Assembly: GCF_036541425.1 (NCBI RefSeq)
Contig: NZ_JAZHFT010000018.1
Span: 29,500 to 93,499, forward strand
Direction: 5' to 3'
DNA: 64,000 nucleotides
Source of the DNA: Consotaella aegiceratis
Lineage (GTDB): Bacteria > Pseudomonadota > Alphaproteobacteria > Rhizobiales > Rhizobiaceae
Made by a program: the position numbers and the translations under genes. The notes under the pieces were generated by a model. That model ran no database searches. It was given only the letters and a program-made list of their open reading frames with translations, and had not been told where the DNA came from. Below, piece by piece: positions 45,502 through 53,744 of this stretch; positions within the stretch are counted from its first letter, which is position 1, and every line of letters begins with the position of its first letter.

Positions 45502-46749
45502 ATGACACTGCCTTTCGACACACGGTCGCTCGCCACCGGCCAGCGTTCGTTCGGACCGGGCAACCCCGCCTACCCGCTCTTGCCTGCGATGCTGCGCGGC
45601 TGCACCGAGACCTCGACGGAGGACATGCAGTTCCCCCTCGAGATCTCCTACGACTACGCAAGCGTCACGAGCGCAAGGTTTGCGCGCGGCAGTATTTGGA
45701 GCGACTGGGAAGAGCTTCTGCCGCCGCGTCATCCGAAGGTGGACATGCCGGTGGGCGGCACGCCGCTCGTCGACGTCTCGGCTCTGGCTCCCGAGCGATT
45801 TGCCGACCGGCGCGTCCTGGTCAAGGACGAGAGCCGAAATCCGACATGGAGCCACAAGGACCGCCTGAACACATTCACCGTCAGCGCCGCGCTCTGCGAA
45901 GAGGCGAAGACGATCATCGTTGCCTCTTCGGGAAATCACGGTGTCTCGGCGGCGGCAATCGCCAGCCGGGCCGGGCTGAACTGCATCGTCCTGACCATGC
46001 CGGAGGTCAGCGGCGCCTTCCGCGACATGATCTTCGGATATGGGGCCTATCCGGTTTTCCTGGCAGCCGATGCACGTTGGCCGGCGATGCGTGCACTCCA
46101 GGAACTTCCCGGTTTCTATCCGGTCAGCAACCTTACCTCGGTTCACACCGGACACCCCTGGGGACCGGAGGGCTATAAGACCCTGGCTTACGAGATCCTC
46201 GCCGATCTGGACGGCGAAGTGCCTGCCGCGGTCGTCGTACCCACGGGCTATGGCGAGATGCTCTACGGCATCTGCAAGGGCTTTCGCGAGGCCATGCAGC
46301 TTGGCCACACCGATCGTATGCCGCAACTGATCTCGGTCGAGCCTGCGGCCCGTGGCCCGCTTTACCACGCGATGAAGTCCGGACTGCCAGCCGCAACGGT
46401 CGAGGCGCGGCCCACGATCCAGTCCGGGACAGCCACGACCGTCAACGGTTACCGGGCCGTCGCCGCGATCAGGGAAAGCAAGGGCAGAACTCTTCTGGTC
46501 ACCGACGATGCCGCGCGCCGTGCCAACAGGCTGCTGGGCCGACAGGGCCTCTGGCAAGAAGTGTCGTCGAGCGCGACGCTTGCGGGTCTCGATCAGATCG
46601 AGGCCTTCGACGGCGAGGGCCCCGTCGTGCTCATCGGTTGCTCGACAGGGCTCAAGGAGCCGACCGCACCGAGGCGCGTAATGGAAGTGACCCCCGACCT
46701 GGCCTCGCTGCGCCGCTATCTGAAGACAGAGTTCGGTTTCGAACTCTGA
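45502..46749 (+). CDS. PLP-dependent threonine synthase/dehydratase-like enzyme
   Basis: A 415-residue fold-type II PLP enzyme. The PLP lysine lies in NPTWSHKDRLN (compare SFKDR of threonine synthase), the phosphate/substrate loop is VASSGNHGVSAAA, and a glycine-rich loop occurs at VVPTGYGEML. It probably eliminates or replaces a beta or gamma substituent of an amino acid. The usual threonine synthase is longer and sits with thr genes; here the neighbours are an amino-acid importer and two peptidases, so a catabolic ammonia-lyase is more likely. The upstream ribosome-binding region is weak, possibly rewired by the deletion that removed the ATPase. Confidence 0.85.
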   Translation: MTLPFDTRSLATGQRSFGPGNPAYPLLPAMLRGCTETSTEDMQFPLEISYDYASVTSARFARGSIWSDWEELLPPRHPKVDMPVGGTPLVDVSALAPERFADRRVLVKDESRNPTWSHKDRLNTFTVSAALCEEAKTIIVASSGNHGVSAAAIASRAGLNCIVLTMPEVSGAFRDMIFGYGAYPVFLAADARWPAMRALQELPGFYPVSNLTSVHTGHPWGPEGYKTLAYEILADLDGEVPAAVVVPTGYGEMLYGICKGFREAMQLGHTDRMPQLISVEPAARGPLYHAMKSGLPAATVEARPTIQSGTATTVNGYRAVAAIRESKGRTLLVTDDAARRANRLLGRQGLWQEVSSSATLAGLDQIEAFDGEGPVVLIGCSTGLKEPTAPRRVMEVTPDLASLRRYLKTEFGFEL

Positions 46750-46781
46750 TCCCTGGCCGGGGTTTGCCGAAGGAGGCAACC

Positions 46782-48176
46782 ATGTCCGATATCGAAGCCG
46801 TGCTTGCGGAGATCGACGCCAACCTGGATAGGTCGACCGCCAAGCTTCTGAAGCTCATGTCCATTCCGTCGATTTCGAGTGAGCCCGCCGGCGCACCTGG
46901 CATTATGGAGGCGGCCGTCTGGCTGGAACGGGAGCTTGCGACGCTGGGTTTCGACGCGAGGGTCATGACCACGGCGGGTCATCCCCTGGTTCTCGCCCAT
47001 TCAGCGGGAGCCGCCGAGGAAGCCGGACCCCGGCTGCTCTTCTACGGGCACTACGACGTCCAGCCGGTGGGCGATCGTGCGCAGTGGAGCCGCCCGCCTT
47101 TCGAACCCGAGATGGTCGAGGAGGACGGACTTCACCGCATATACGGGCGCGGCGCTTCGGACAGCAAGAGCCAGCTTTGGAGCTTAATCGAGGCGCTGCG
47201 GGCCTGGAGGACCGTGAAGGGGCAATTTCCCGGCAGGATCACCGTTCTGCTCGAGGGCGAGGAAGAGTCGGGTTCGGCAAGCCTGCCCGCCTTCATCGAA
47301 GCGAACGCCGAGGCGCTGCGATGCGACGTCGCCTTCATTTGCGACTCCGACATGTGGTCTCCGACAGAGCCTGCCGTTACCACCCAGCTCAAAGGCCTGT
47401 TGCACGAAAAGGTCACCATCTTCGTGCCGAACCCCGACCTTCATTCGGGCTATTTCGGCGCCGTGACCGCCAATCCTATCCGCATACTGAGCGGGATCCT
47501 CGCGAGCCTTCACGACGACGACGGTCGGGTAACGATCCCAGGTTTCTACGACGGCGTTCGCGACATCCCCGAGGATCTGCGCGAACAATGGCGCCACCTT
47601 TCGGAAGACGCCCATATCCTTGAAAGCGCCGACCTGCGAGGCGGCGTGATCGAAAAGGGGTACGCGCCGCTGGAAGCGATCTGGGGACGCCCGACGCTCG
47701 ACATGAATGGCATCACCGGCGGCAACCAGGGGCCGGGAGAACGCTCTGTGCTGCCGGGTTCCGCCTCGGCGCGCCTCTCGTTCCGCCTCGTCGACGGGCA
47801 AGATCCCGTCAGCGTCCGCGAAGCCTTCCGGCGGTTCGTTGTCAGCCGCGTCCCGTCAGGTTGCAGAGCCATGTTCGAGGGGTCTGAAGGCAGCGGAGCG
47901 GTGGTCATGTCGCCCGACAATCCCTTCGTGCAGGCCGTCAGACGCGGTCAAGAAGCCGAATGGCGCAAACCAACCATTCTGAAGGGCAGCGGCGGGGCCG
48001 TGCCTTTGGCACAATTGTTCAAAGACGTGCTCGGCGTCGATTGCATCGTGATCGGCTTCATTCTTGCGGACGACGCGATCCACGCACCGGACGAACGTTA
48101 CGACATCGAGCGTCTCCACAAGGGGATACGCAGCTGGGCCCGAATTCTGGAAGAGATCGAAACCATGCCGCGCTGA
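46782..48176 (+). CDS. M20-family metallopeptidase (dipeptidase/acylase)
   Basis: A 464-residue di-zinc peptidase. Metal and catalytic motifs are GHYDVQP (H and catalytic D), GRGASDSKSQ (bridging D), EGEEESGS (catalytic E and ligand E), CDSDMW (ligand D) and DAIHAPDE (ligand H). A lid/dimerisation domain occupies the middle. Relatives cleave dipeptides or N-acyl amino acids. An AGGAGG ribosome-binding site precedes the ATG. It follows the PLP enzyme by 32 bases; together they suggest hydrolysis of an imported conjugated amino acid and then breakdown of the amino acid. Confidence 0.92.
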   Translation: MSDIEAVLAEIDANLDRSTAKLLKLMSIPSISSEPAGAPGIMEAAVWLERELATLGFDARVMTTAGHPLVLAHSAGAAEEAGPRLLFYGHYDVQPVGDRAQWSRPPFEPEMVEEDGLHRIYGRGASDSKSQLWSLIEALRAWRTVKGQFPGRITVLLEGEEESGSASLPAFIEANAEALRCDVAFICDSDMWSPTEPAVTTQLKGLLHEKVTIFVPNPDLHSGYFGAVTANPIRILSGILASLHDDDGRVTIPGFYDGVRDIPEDLREQWRHLSEDAHILESADLRGGVIEKGYAPLEAIWGRPTLDMNGITGGNQGPGERSVLPGSASARLSFRLVDGQDPVSVREAFRRFVVSRVPSGCRAMFEGSEGSGAVVMSPDNPFVQAVRRGQEAEWRKPTILKGSGGAVPLAQLFKDVLGVDCIVIGFILADDAIHAPDERYDIERLHKGIRSWARILEEIETMPR

Positions 48177-48276
48177 TTTCACAGTCGCGTTCGACGGAAT
48201 CTCATGAACTCATTTTCCCCGACCACTGCCGATTGAGCGACCTGTTGCAACTGTCCGGTTCTGGGAAGGGTCACCC

Positions 48277-48997
48277 TTGAAACCGTCCGTTCGGAGCGTT
48301 TCCTTTGTCCGGCTCTGGGTCGGAAATACCAGCGCGGGCATCGCCACCTGGGCGTTGCCTTTCGTTCTGGGCTTCGCCGTTTCGGCCGGGTCCCTTTCCG
48401 CCGCGCATCTGGGAATCTGTCTGGCGATCCGTACCGTGGGATTCCTGATTGCAGTCCCGGTCGGCGGTGTGCTGGCCGATCGAACGGGACGGCGGCTTCT
48501 CATCCTCAAAGCCAGCTTGATCGCGGCGTGCGGGACTGTTCTCATCCCGGTGACCTTGGGCAACGAGAGCATCGTCGGCAGCGTGCTGTTTGCTTTCGGG
48601 ATGGTCCTTTCGGGAGCGGGGCAAGGCGGCTGCCGACCAGCCCACCAATCCCTCATCGCGCTCATTGTCACGCGTGCCAACCTGCAACCGGCGAACGCTG
48701 CGCTCAGTCTCTCGATCCGCCTCACGAATCTGGTTGGACCGGCCGCGGCGACATTGATCGCCACGACGCTTGGGCTCGAGGCCGCGTTCCCGCGTGTCTT
48801 CCTTGGACTTCATCGTCTCCTACGGTTTCGCGCCGGTGGGCTTGGCCGCGATCGTCCCCCTTTCCGACCGGTTCGGCATCGCACCGGTTCTTCTGACCAC
48901 CTCGGTGATTTGCTTCGGCGCGCCGCTGATCGCCAGTGCGGTGCCGGCGGCCTCAGGTTTTCGCGTGTCCTCCCGCTCCAATCCAAAGCGCGGATGA
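48277..48997 (+). pseudogene. Broken MFS transporter gene
   Basis: The first 160 residues, from a TTG start after GGGAAGGG, are a good N-terminal half of a major facilitator (RLWVGNTSAGIATWALPFVL; ADRTGRRLL between helices 2 and 3; LSGAGQGGCRPAHQSLIALI). After TTLGLEAAFP near 48785 the frame becomes non-membrane. In the frame beginning about 48806 the sequence resumes as the last helices of an MFS (SYGFAPVGLAAIVPLSDRFG, then ICFGAPLIASAVP) and stops at 48997. A large internal segment (helices 7 to about 9) is deleted and the ends are out of frame, so no working transporter is made. Confidence 0.82.
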
Positions 48998-49066
48998 CCG
49001 GCTCAATATCAGTCTGTGTTCAATTCGAACGGTCGCGTTTGCGGCATCGGCGGGAAAGGAAGGCGA

Positions 49067-50065
49067 ATGACAAGCCAGGTTTGGACCACGATCGACTTCG
49101 ACAAGCGGGGCGTTCAGTCTGACTTCGCCCGGGTTCTCAATTCCTCGAACAGTTCGGCCTATGGCTGGATTCCAGTTCCGATGATCTGTTTCAACGGGGG
49201 ACCGGGACCGACCGCCCTGCTAACGGCCGGAACTCACGGCGACGAATATGAGGGGCAGATTGCACTGCGTCGGGTGATGCGCGCGCTTTCCCAGACCAAG
49301 GTCGCCGGGCGCGTCATCGTCCTGCCGGCGCTCAATCTCCCGGCAGTCGTCGCGGGTAAGAGAAACTCGCCGCTGGACGACGGCAATTTGAACCGGCTGT
49401 TTCCCGGCTCGGAGGACGGAACCGTCACGGCCCGGATCGCTCACTATGTCACGGAAGTGCTTTTCTCGATGGCCGATTACGTTCTGGATCTGCATTCAGG
49501 CGGAAGCTCGCTCGACTACATGCCGGTGGCGTTCGCGCACCGGGGGCGGACGGCAGAACAGACGCAGCGTATTCAAGCTCTTCTGGAGAGTTTCGGCACG
49601 CCAAACAGCATCCTGACGGATGGGCGTGGCGGCGGCGGCGGCTCTACCCTCTATGCTTGCGCCGCGGCTCGCGGCCTTGCAGCACTGACGACGGAACTCG
49701 GTGGAGGGCCGGGACTGTCGCGGGACGGGCTCGCGCTTGGCGAGGCCGGCGTGCGCCGGGTATTGCGCGATCTCGGGATGGCGCCGGACCTCGAGGCGCC
49801 GGATGTCGAGCCGACACGGATGTTGCGGATGCTTCCGCCAGAAACTGCAATCTATGCGATGTCCGACGGCTTCCTGGAGCCTTGCGCCGCGGTCGGCTCG
49901 AAGGTGCAGGCGGGTGACCTCGCCGGTCTCCTCCACCCGCTGAACGATCCGACCGGCGATCCGATCGCGTTGCGCTTTACGACGGACGGGCTCGTGATCT
50001 ACCGCCGGTTTCCGGCATTGACGGCGGCCGGCGATGCCTTGTTCGGCCTCGCAGCGCCCGCCTGA
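49067..50065 (+). CDS. AstE/AspA-family deacylase, DoeB-like
   Basis: A 332-residue zinc-dependent deacylase. The zinc site is GTHGDEYEG (H and E ligands) with the third ligand in LDLHSGG; a substrate-binding stretch NLNRLFPG precedes it. The wording ALNLPAV, then IAHYV and DLHSGGSSLDYMP is very close to what I recall for N-acetyl-diaminobutyrate deacetylases (DoeB/EutE of ectoine breakdown) rather than for AstE proper. GGAAGGCGA precedes the ATG at 49067. It is the last catabolic gene of the cluster before the convergent GntR gene. Confidence 0.85.
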   Translation: MTSQVWTTIDFDKRGVQSDFARVLNSSNSSAYGWIPVPMICFNGGPGPTALLTAGTHGDEYEGQIALRRVMRALSQTKVAGRVIVLPALNLPAVVAGKRNSPLDDGNLNRLFPGSEDGTVTARIAHYVTEVLFSMADYVLDLHSGGSSLDYMPVAFAHRGRTAEQTQRIQALLESFGTPNSILTDGRGGGGGSTLYACAAARGLAALTTELGGGPGLSRDGLALGEAGVRRVLRDLGMAPDLEAPDVEPTRMLRMLPPETAIYAMSDGFLEPCAAVGSKVQAGDLAGLLHPLNDPTGDPIALRFTTDGLVIYRRFPALTAAGDALFGLAAPA

Positions 50066-50108
50066 TCGAAGGTAGCGCGCCAGGCGAGCCTGTCGATCCG
50101 GAGCCGGA

Positions 50109-50879
50109 TCAGCCCGTATTGCCGATGGGTTGCAGCGGATTGAATTCGCCGACGAATTCGTTGTTGTTTCCGGGGAAGGACAGCCTGACCCAGGTCAGAA
50201 CGTCGTCATAAACCCAGCTCCGCCGCTCCGAGACGAGCACGGGTTCGCCCGGATCGAGGGCGAGCGCCTGCACGATCCGGCGGTCTGGGCGGGCGGCGCG
50301 GACCGTGTTCACGAGCTTGGTGCAAGGCAGCCGCGACAGCAGCCATTCGTTCGGCAGCGCTTCCTTGAAGGTCACGAATTCCACCTCGGGAATCACCGAT
50401 ATGCGGATCAGCCGCTCTTCGAAGACCTCGCCCGCACCGTTCGCCTTGTGAAGCAGGGTCAGCCGTAAAAGGCGCTCGTCAGGCTCGACGTCCGTCCAGA
50501 TGGGAGCGTCCCGGCCCTTCACGATGTTGTGGTCGAGGATTTCGTGACTGTAGGACCGTCCAGCGTTCTCGATCTTCTTGCGGATGTCGATCACTCCGAT
50601 CACGGCGTGATTGTCCGTCCGCTCGCTCACGAATGTGCCGTGACGGCGCCGGCGCGTGACGACCTTGGAACTGGCAAGGTTCTTGAAAACCCGTATCAGA
50701 GGGGTCCGCGATACGCCGAGGACGGCCGCCAGTTCCTCTTCGGGGGGCAGGCGATGGCCCGGCGGCCATGCCCCGCTCTGGATCTTGTTGCGGATCGCCC
50801 GTTCGATCTGTTGGTAGGGCGGCCCCTCCCCATCCAGCTGCAGATCCAACGATCCGCCGTCGTGATTGTTCTTTGTCAT
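50109..50879 (-). CDS. GntR-family regulator, HutC subfamily (UTRA domain)
   Basis: A 256-residue regulator. The winged helix spans residues 18-85 (PYQQIERAIRNKIQSGAWPP, then SRTPLIRVFKNLASSK). A UTRA ligand domain runs to the end, with ERLIRISVIPEV and the terminal WVRLSFPGNNNEFVGEFNP block typical of HutC-like members, which often sense amino acids or their breakdown products. It converges with the deacylase gene. Candidate operators are the palindromes at 50892-50908 (its own promoter) and 43055-43066 (ABC operon). Confidence 0.9.
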   Translation of the reverse strand: MTKNNHDGGSLDLQLDGEGPPYQQIERAIRNKIQSGAWPPGHRLPPEEELAAVLGVSRTPLIRVFKNLASSKVVTRRRRHGTFVSERTDNHAVIGVIDIRKKIENAGRSYSHEILDHNIVKGRDAPIWTDVEPDERLLRLTLLHKANGAGEVFEERLIRISVIPEVEFVTFKEALPNEWLLSRLPCTKLVNTVRAARPDRRIVQALALDPGEPVLVSERRSWVYDDVLTWVRLSFPGNNNEFVGEFNPLQPIGNTG

Positions 50880-51219
50880 GATGCCACCCTATTGGCGGGA
50901 ATCGCCAAGACAAAGGGAAATCGGAATGCGGGTCGAGGGCGACATCCGAACCTCCTATCCGCCATGGCGCAACGATGGAACGCAACCGCAGCGCGCGTTC
51001 GCTTCAGAGATATCCTCCATCTGTGCGGAGCCGGTGCCGCTTGTCCGCCGCGGCCGCCTCGCAGCTGTCTCGAAAGACACGTCCACAACCCTCTGGAGCA
51101 GCCGCAACATCTCTTAACAACTCACAATCCGCAATCGAAACGGGATCGATAGAGATATCCGCAACGTCCACGGCGAAGGCGGAAAGCCGCTCGCCATATC
51201 CGATCTGCCGGAGGTCTTC
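50880..51219. other. Intergenic region between gntR and mipA-like gene
   Basis: About 340 bases without a gene. It holds the palindrome at 50892-50908 next to gntR, a TGTCT-CGAA-AGACA repeat at 51066-51079 of unknown meaning, and GGAGG at 51209 as ribosome-binding site of the porin gene. Confidence 0.5.
50892..50908. promoter_or_regulatory. Palindrome TTGGCG-N5-CGCCAA upstream of gntR
   Basis: A perfect 6-bp inverted repeat with a 5-base spacer begins 13 bases upstream of the GntR start codon. Position suggests autoregulation. It does not match the palindrome at 43055, so one protein binding both sites is not shown. Confidence 0.35.
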
Positions 51220-52083
51220 ATGTCGTTTTCGTTCCGCAATGCCGCCCGTTTGCCCGTCGTTGGTGTGAGCGCCCTCGCGGGGGTGGCAACGCCGTTCTTC
51301 GATGCAGCGCTCGCCGCCGATGCGGTCGAGGGTGACGCGATCCCACTGCCGGTTTATGAGGCACCTGACCCCGCGCGATTTGGAGGCCTGCGCCAGCAGC
51401 TCGGCGAATGGGACGTGATGCTCGGGGCCGGTGCCATGGTCGAGCCGAAATACGAAGGCAGCGACGAATTCGAGATCACCCCCGTACCCTTCATCTCGGC
51501 AACCTTCGGCGATCGGCTGACGATCGATCCGGGCGGCGTGACCGCCGACCTCTACGAAACCGGTCCCCTGAAGTTCTCGGCCACGCTGGGATACGAAGGT
51601 GGCCGCAATGAAGACGATGCCGACGAGTTGGACGGCCTTGGAGATATCGATTTCGGCGTCACCGTCGGCGGCCGCGCTTCAGCGACGTTCGGGCCAGCGG
51701 AGTTTTATGCCTCGGTGGAAAAGACGATCGAGGGCAGCGAAGGCCTTCTCGGTGTCGCCGGCATCGAGCTGACCCACGCCTTCACGCCATCCCTGCTCCT
51801 TGGCCTCGGCGCTTCGGCGACCTATGCCGACGACAATCATATGGAAGCCTATTTCGGCATCGACGCGGACCAGGCCCGGCGGTCCGGGTATGAAACATTC
51901 GACGCGGAGGCCGGCTTCAAGCGGGTCGATTTCACTGCCTCGGCGACCGTCGCCTTCACAGAAAACTGGTTCGCGCGCGGCGAGGCGGACGTCGGCATCC
52001 TTGTCGGCGACGCCGCCGACAGCCCGATCGTCAAGGAAGAGGTGCAGCCGTCGGGCATGCTTCTGATCGGCTATCGCTTCTGA
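51220..52083 (+). CDS. MipA/OmpV-family outer-membrane protein
   Basis: A 287-residue outer-membrane beta-barrel. A signal peptide of about 33 residues ends at AALAADA. The mature protein shows WDVMLGAGAMVEPKYEGSDE followed by FEITPVPFISATF, the MipA/OmpV signature, alternating strands, and a terminal aromatic residue (LLIGYRF). GGAGG lies 7 bases before the ATG. Members interact with murein-synthesis proteins or act as porins, and are often found with two-component systems and RND efflux genes. The next three reading frames are remnants of exactly such genes, so this is the only intact survivor of that locus. Confidence 0.9.
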   Translation: MSFSFRNAARLPVVGVSALAGVATPFFDAALAADAVEGDAIPLPVYEAPDPARFGGLRQQLGEWDVMLGAGAMVEPKYEGSDEFEITPVPFISATFGDRLTIDPGGVTADLYETGPLKFSATLGYEGGRNEDDADELDGLGDIDFGVTVGGRASATFGPAEFYASVEKTIEGSEGLLGVAGIELTHAFTPSLLLGLGASATYADDNHMEAYFGIDADQARRSGYETFDAEAGFKRVDFTASATVAFTENWFARGEADVGILVGDAADSPIVKEEVQPSGMLLIGYRF

Positions 52084-52153
52084 ACGGTTCGAGGCGCAGC
52101 CGGTGTCCGCTCCGGCTGCGCAATCGCCAGCTTTCCGAAAACGAGGGACTGTC

Positions 52154-52608
52154 ATGGCTCGGCAGAGACCTGCATGGCGTTCGGTGTCGCATTGGGCGGC
52201 GAGTTCGGCCGTCCTGACGCTTGCCCTTTTCATGCCGTCATGGCCGAGCTCGGCCAGCGACGCGCCGGCGCCGAGTGCTCCGACGGTCAGCGTGGTCCAT
52301 GCGCAAACGGGCGAGATCGCCAACCACATCCGGCTGACCGGTTCGCTGGTGCCCCGTCACGAAAGCTTGGTGACCGTCGACCTGGAACGCGGCGCGCGGA
52401 TCGTCAGCATCCTCGGCGAGGTCGGCGATAGGGTCGCGCAGGGATAGGTGCTCGCCCGGCTGGACGACACTTCGATCCGGATCGAGCTCGACGTGAATTC
52501 GGCCAACCTTCAGCGTGTCGAGGCGGCGATCGCCCAGGCGCGCAGCCAGATCGCCGATGCGAAAGTGGCGCAAGAACAGGCCGATTCCGCTCTCGACCGC
52601 GGCCGCAG
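52154..52608 (+). pseudogene. Remnant of an RND membrane-fusion protein (N-terminal part, nonsense mutation)
   Basis: The ATG at 52154 starts a signal-peptide-like region and then TVSVVHAQTGEIANHIRLTG and IVSILGEVGDRVAQG, the lipoyl-type domain of periplasmic adaptor proteins. A TAG at 52445-52447 interrupts the frame where a glutamine is usual (a CAG to TAG change would do it). The same frame then continues as VLARLDDTSIRIELDVNSAN with a coiled-coil AQARSQIADAKVAQEQADSA. Homology ends at about 52605, where RND pump sequence begins. The rest of the gene is deleted. Confidence 0.85.
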
Positions 52609-53400
52609 GCGATCGAGGATACGCAGGCCGTCGCCGCGACGATTTCCGAACGTCTCGCCGAGGTACCGGATGTCCGCTCGGTGTTCGTTCAGGGCGGCGC
52701 CGACGCTTCCGGCGTGCGGGAAATGCGCCGCATGGCAGCGCTTCTCGATCTGGGGCCGGCGGAAGACCGGGACCGCCCCCTTTCCGCCATCGAGCCGGAG
52801 GTCGCCGCAGCCCGTATCTTCGAGCGTCGAGCCGGGCGAGAGTTCGACGGAGCTTGTCCGGGGTTGCCGATATCCGCTTCGAAATTCTCAATAACAGAGG
52901 TGGTCGCGACGTCGCCTTTTCCGTCCTCGGACGGGACGGCGCGGCGGCCAGTACGGCGGCGGATCGCATCCTGAAGGAGCTCGCCGCGAAGGCGATCGCA
53001 GTCGACGTGACGTCGAGCGGCCTGGCCGAGCGGCCGGTCCTGGCCATGCATGTCGACGCGGATCGGGCGGCCGATGCCGGCATCTCCGCCGAGGCGATCG
53101 CCGCGACGTTGCGCGTGTCGACGATGGGCGCGTCGGGCGAGGACCTGCCCGTGTTCGTGGACGGGAGCCGCCGAATTCCGATCCGCCTGCAATTGTCCGA
53201 CGAGGCTCGCGACGATCTGAGCGTCCTCAAGGCTCTGCGGATTCCATCCCGGACCGGCACTCCCTTGCCCTTGTCGCAGTTCGCCGACATCGCCTTCGGA
53301 ACGGACGTCTCGACCATCGAACGTCTCAATCGCGAACGGCGGATCGATATCGGTTTCGATGTGCCGGAAGGCGTGGCCCCGGCGAAGGGCTCGCAGCCGC
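52609..53400 (+). pseudogene. Remnant of an RND efflux pump (porter-domain fragment, frameshifted)
   Basis: From 52609 one frame reads LAEVPDVRSVFVQGGADASG and LDLGPAEDRDRPLSAIEPEV, a stretch of the AcrB/HAE1 periplasmic porter domain. Near 52810-52865 the match moves to another frame and continues as ADIRFEILNNRGGRDVAFSV through SQFADIAFGTDVSTIERLNR to about 53395. Only some 250 codons of a roughly 1000-codon gene remain, with no transmembrane region. It directly follows the adaptor remnant, so the original order was adaptor then pump. Confidence 0.82.
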
Positions 53401-53429
53401 CCGATCGCTCCCATGCCGGACTGGCCGGT

Positions 53430-53564
53430 CCGGTCGAACGCAGCGTCGACGTTCATGTCAGCCGCATCCGCCAGAAGATCGAGGCCGATCCCCGCGAGCC
53501 GGTTCTCCTGAAGACGATAAGGCTGGGCGGCTACATGTTCACCGCCCAGGTCGAGTCCGCCTGA
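53430..53564 (+). pseudogene. Remnant of an OmpR-type response regulator (C-terminal end)
   Basis: The same frame as the pump remnant runs into SVDVHVSRIRQKIEADPREP and LKTIRLGGYMF, the recognition helix and wing of an OmpR/PhoB winged-helix domain, then a stop at 53564. The receiver domain and the first part of the DNA-binding domain are absent. Fusion to the pump fragment at about 53400-53435 marks another deletion joint. Confidence 0.8.
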
Positions 53565-53744
53565 CGCGGCTCCTCAGGGCAGGAGGACGAAGACCGGCAT
53601 TGGAGAACGTCTGTGTCCCGCAAATGCCCGCCGCAGGTCAAACACCCCTCTCATAAGAGGCCGGCGCTGATCATCGCCTGCTGAGCCGGATGCATTTGCT
53701 TGGCTGCCCGAACTTCGGTGCCCGGCCGCGTGAAGCCGTCTCAA

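Noticed and set aside
45460..46178. Continuation of the truncated ATPase frame as a 288-codon chimeric protein
   Set aside because: Past 45459 it is an out-of-frame reading of the PLP enzyme gene and has no ATPase features.
45502..46749. Calling the PLP enzyme threonine synthase (thrC)
   Set aside because: Active-site wording is SHKDR rather than SFKDR, the length is short, and the context is catabolic rather than threonine biosynthesis.
51066..51079. TGTCT-CGAA-AGACA inverted repeat between gntR and the porin gene
   Set aside because: Short arms, about 190 bases from gntR, and no second copy noticed; left as part of the intergenic description.
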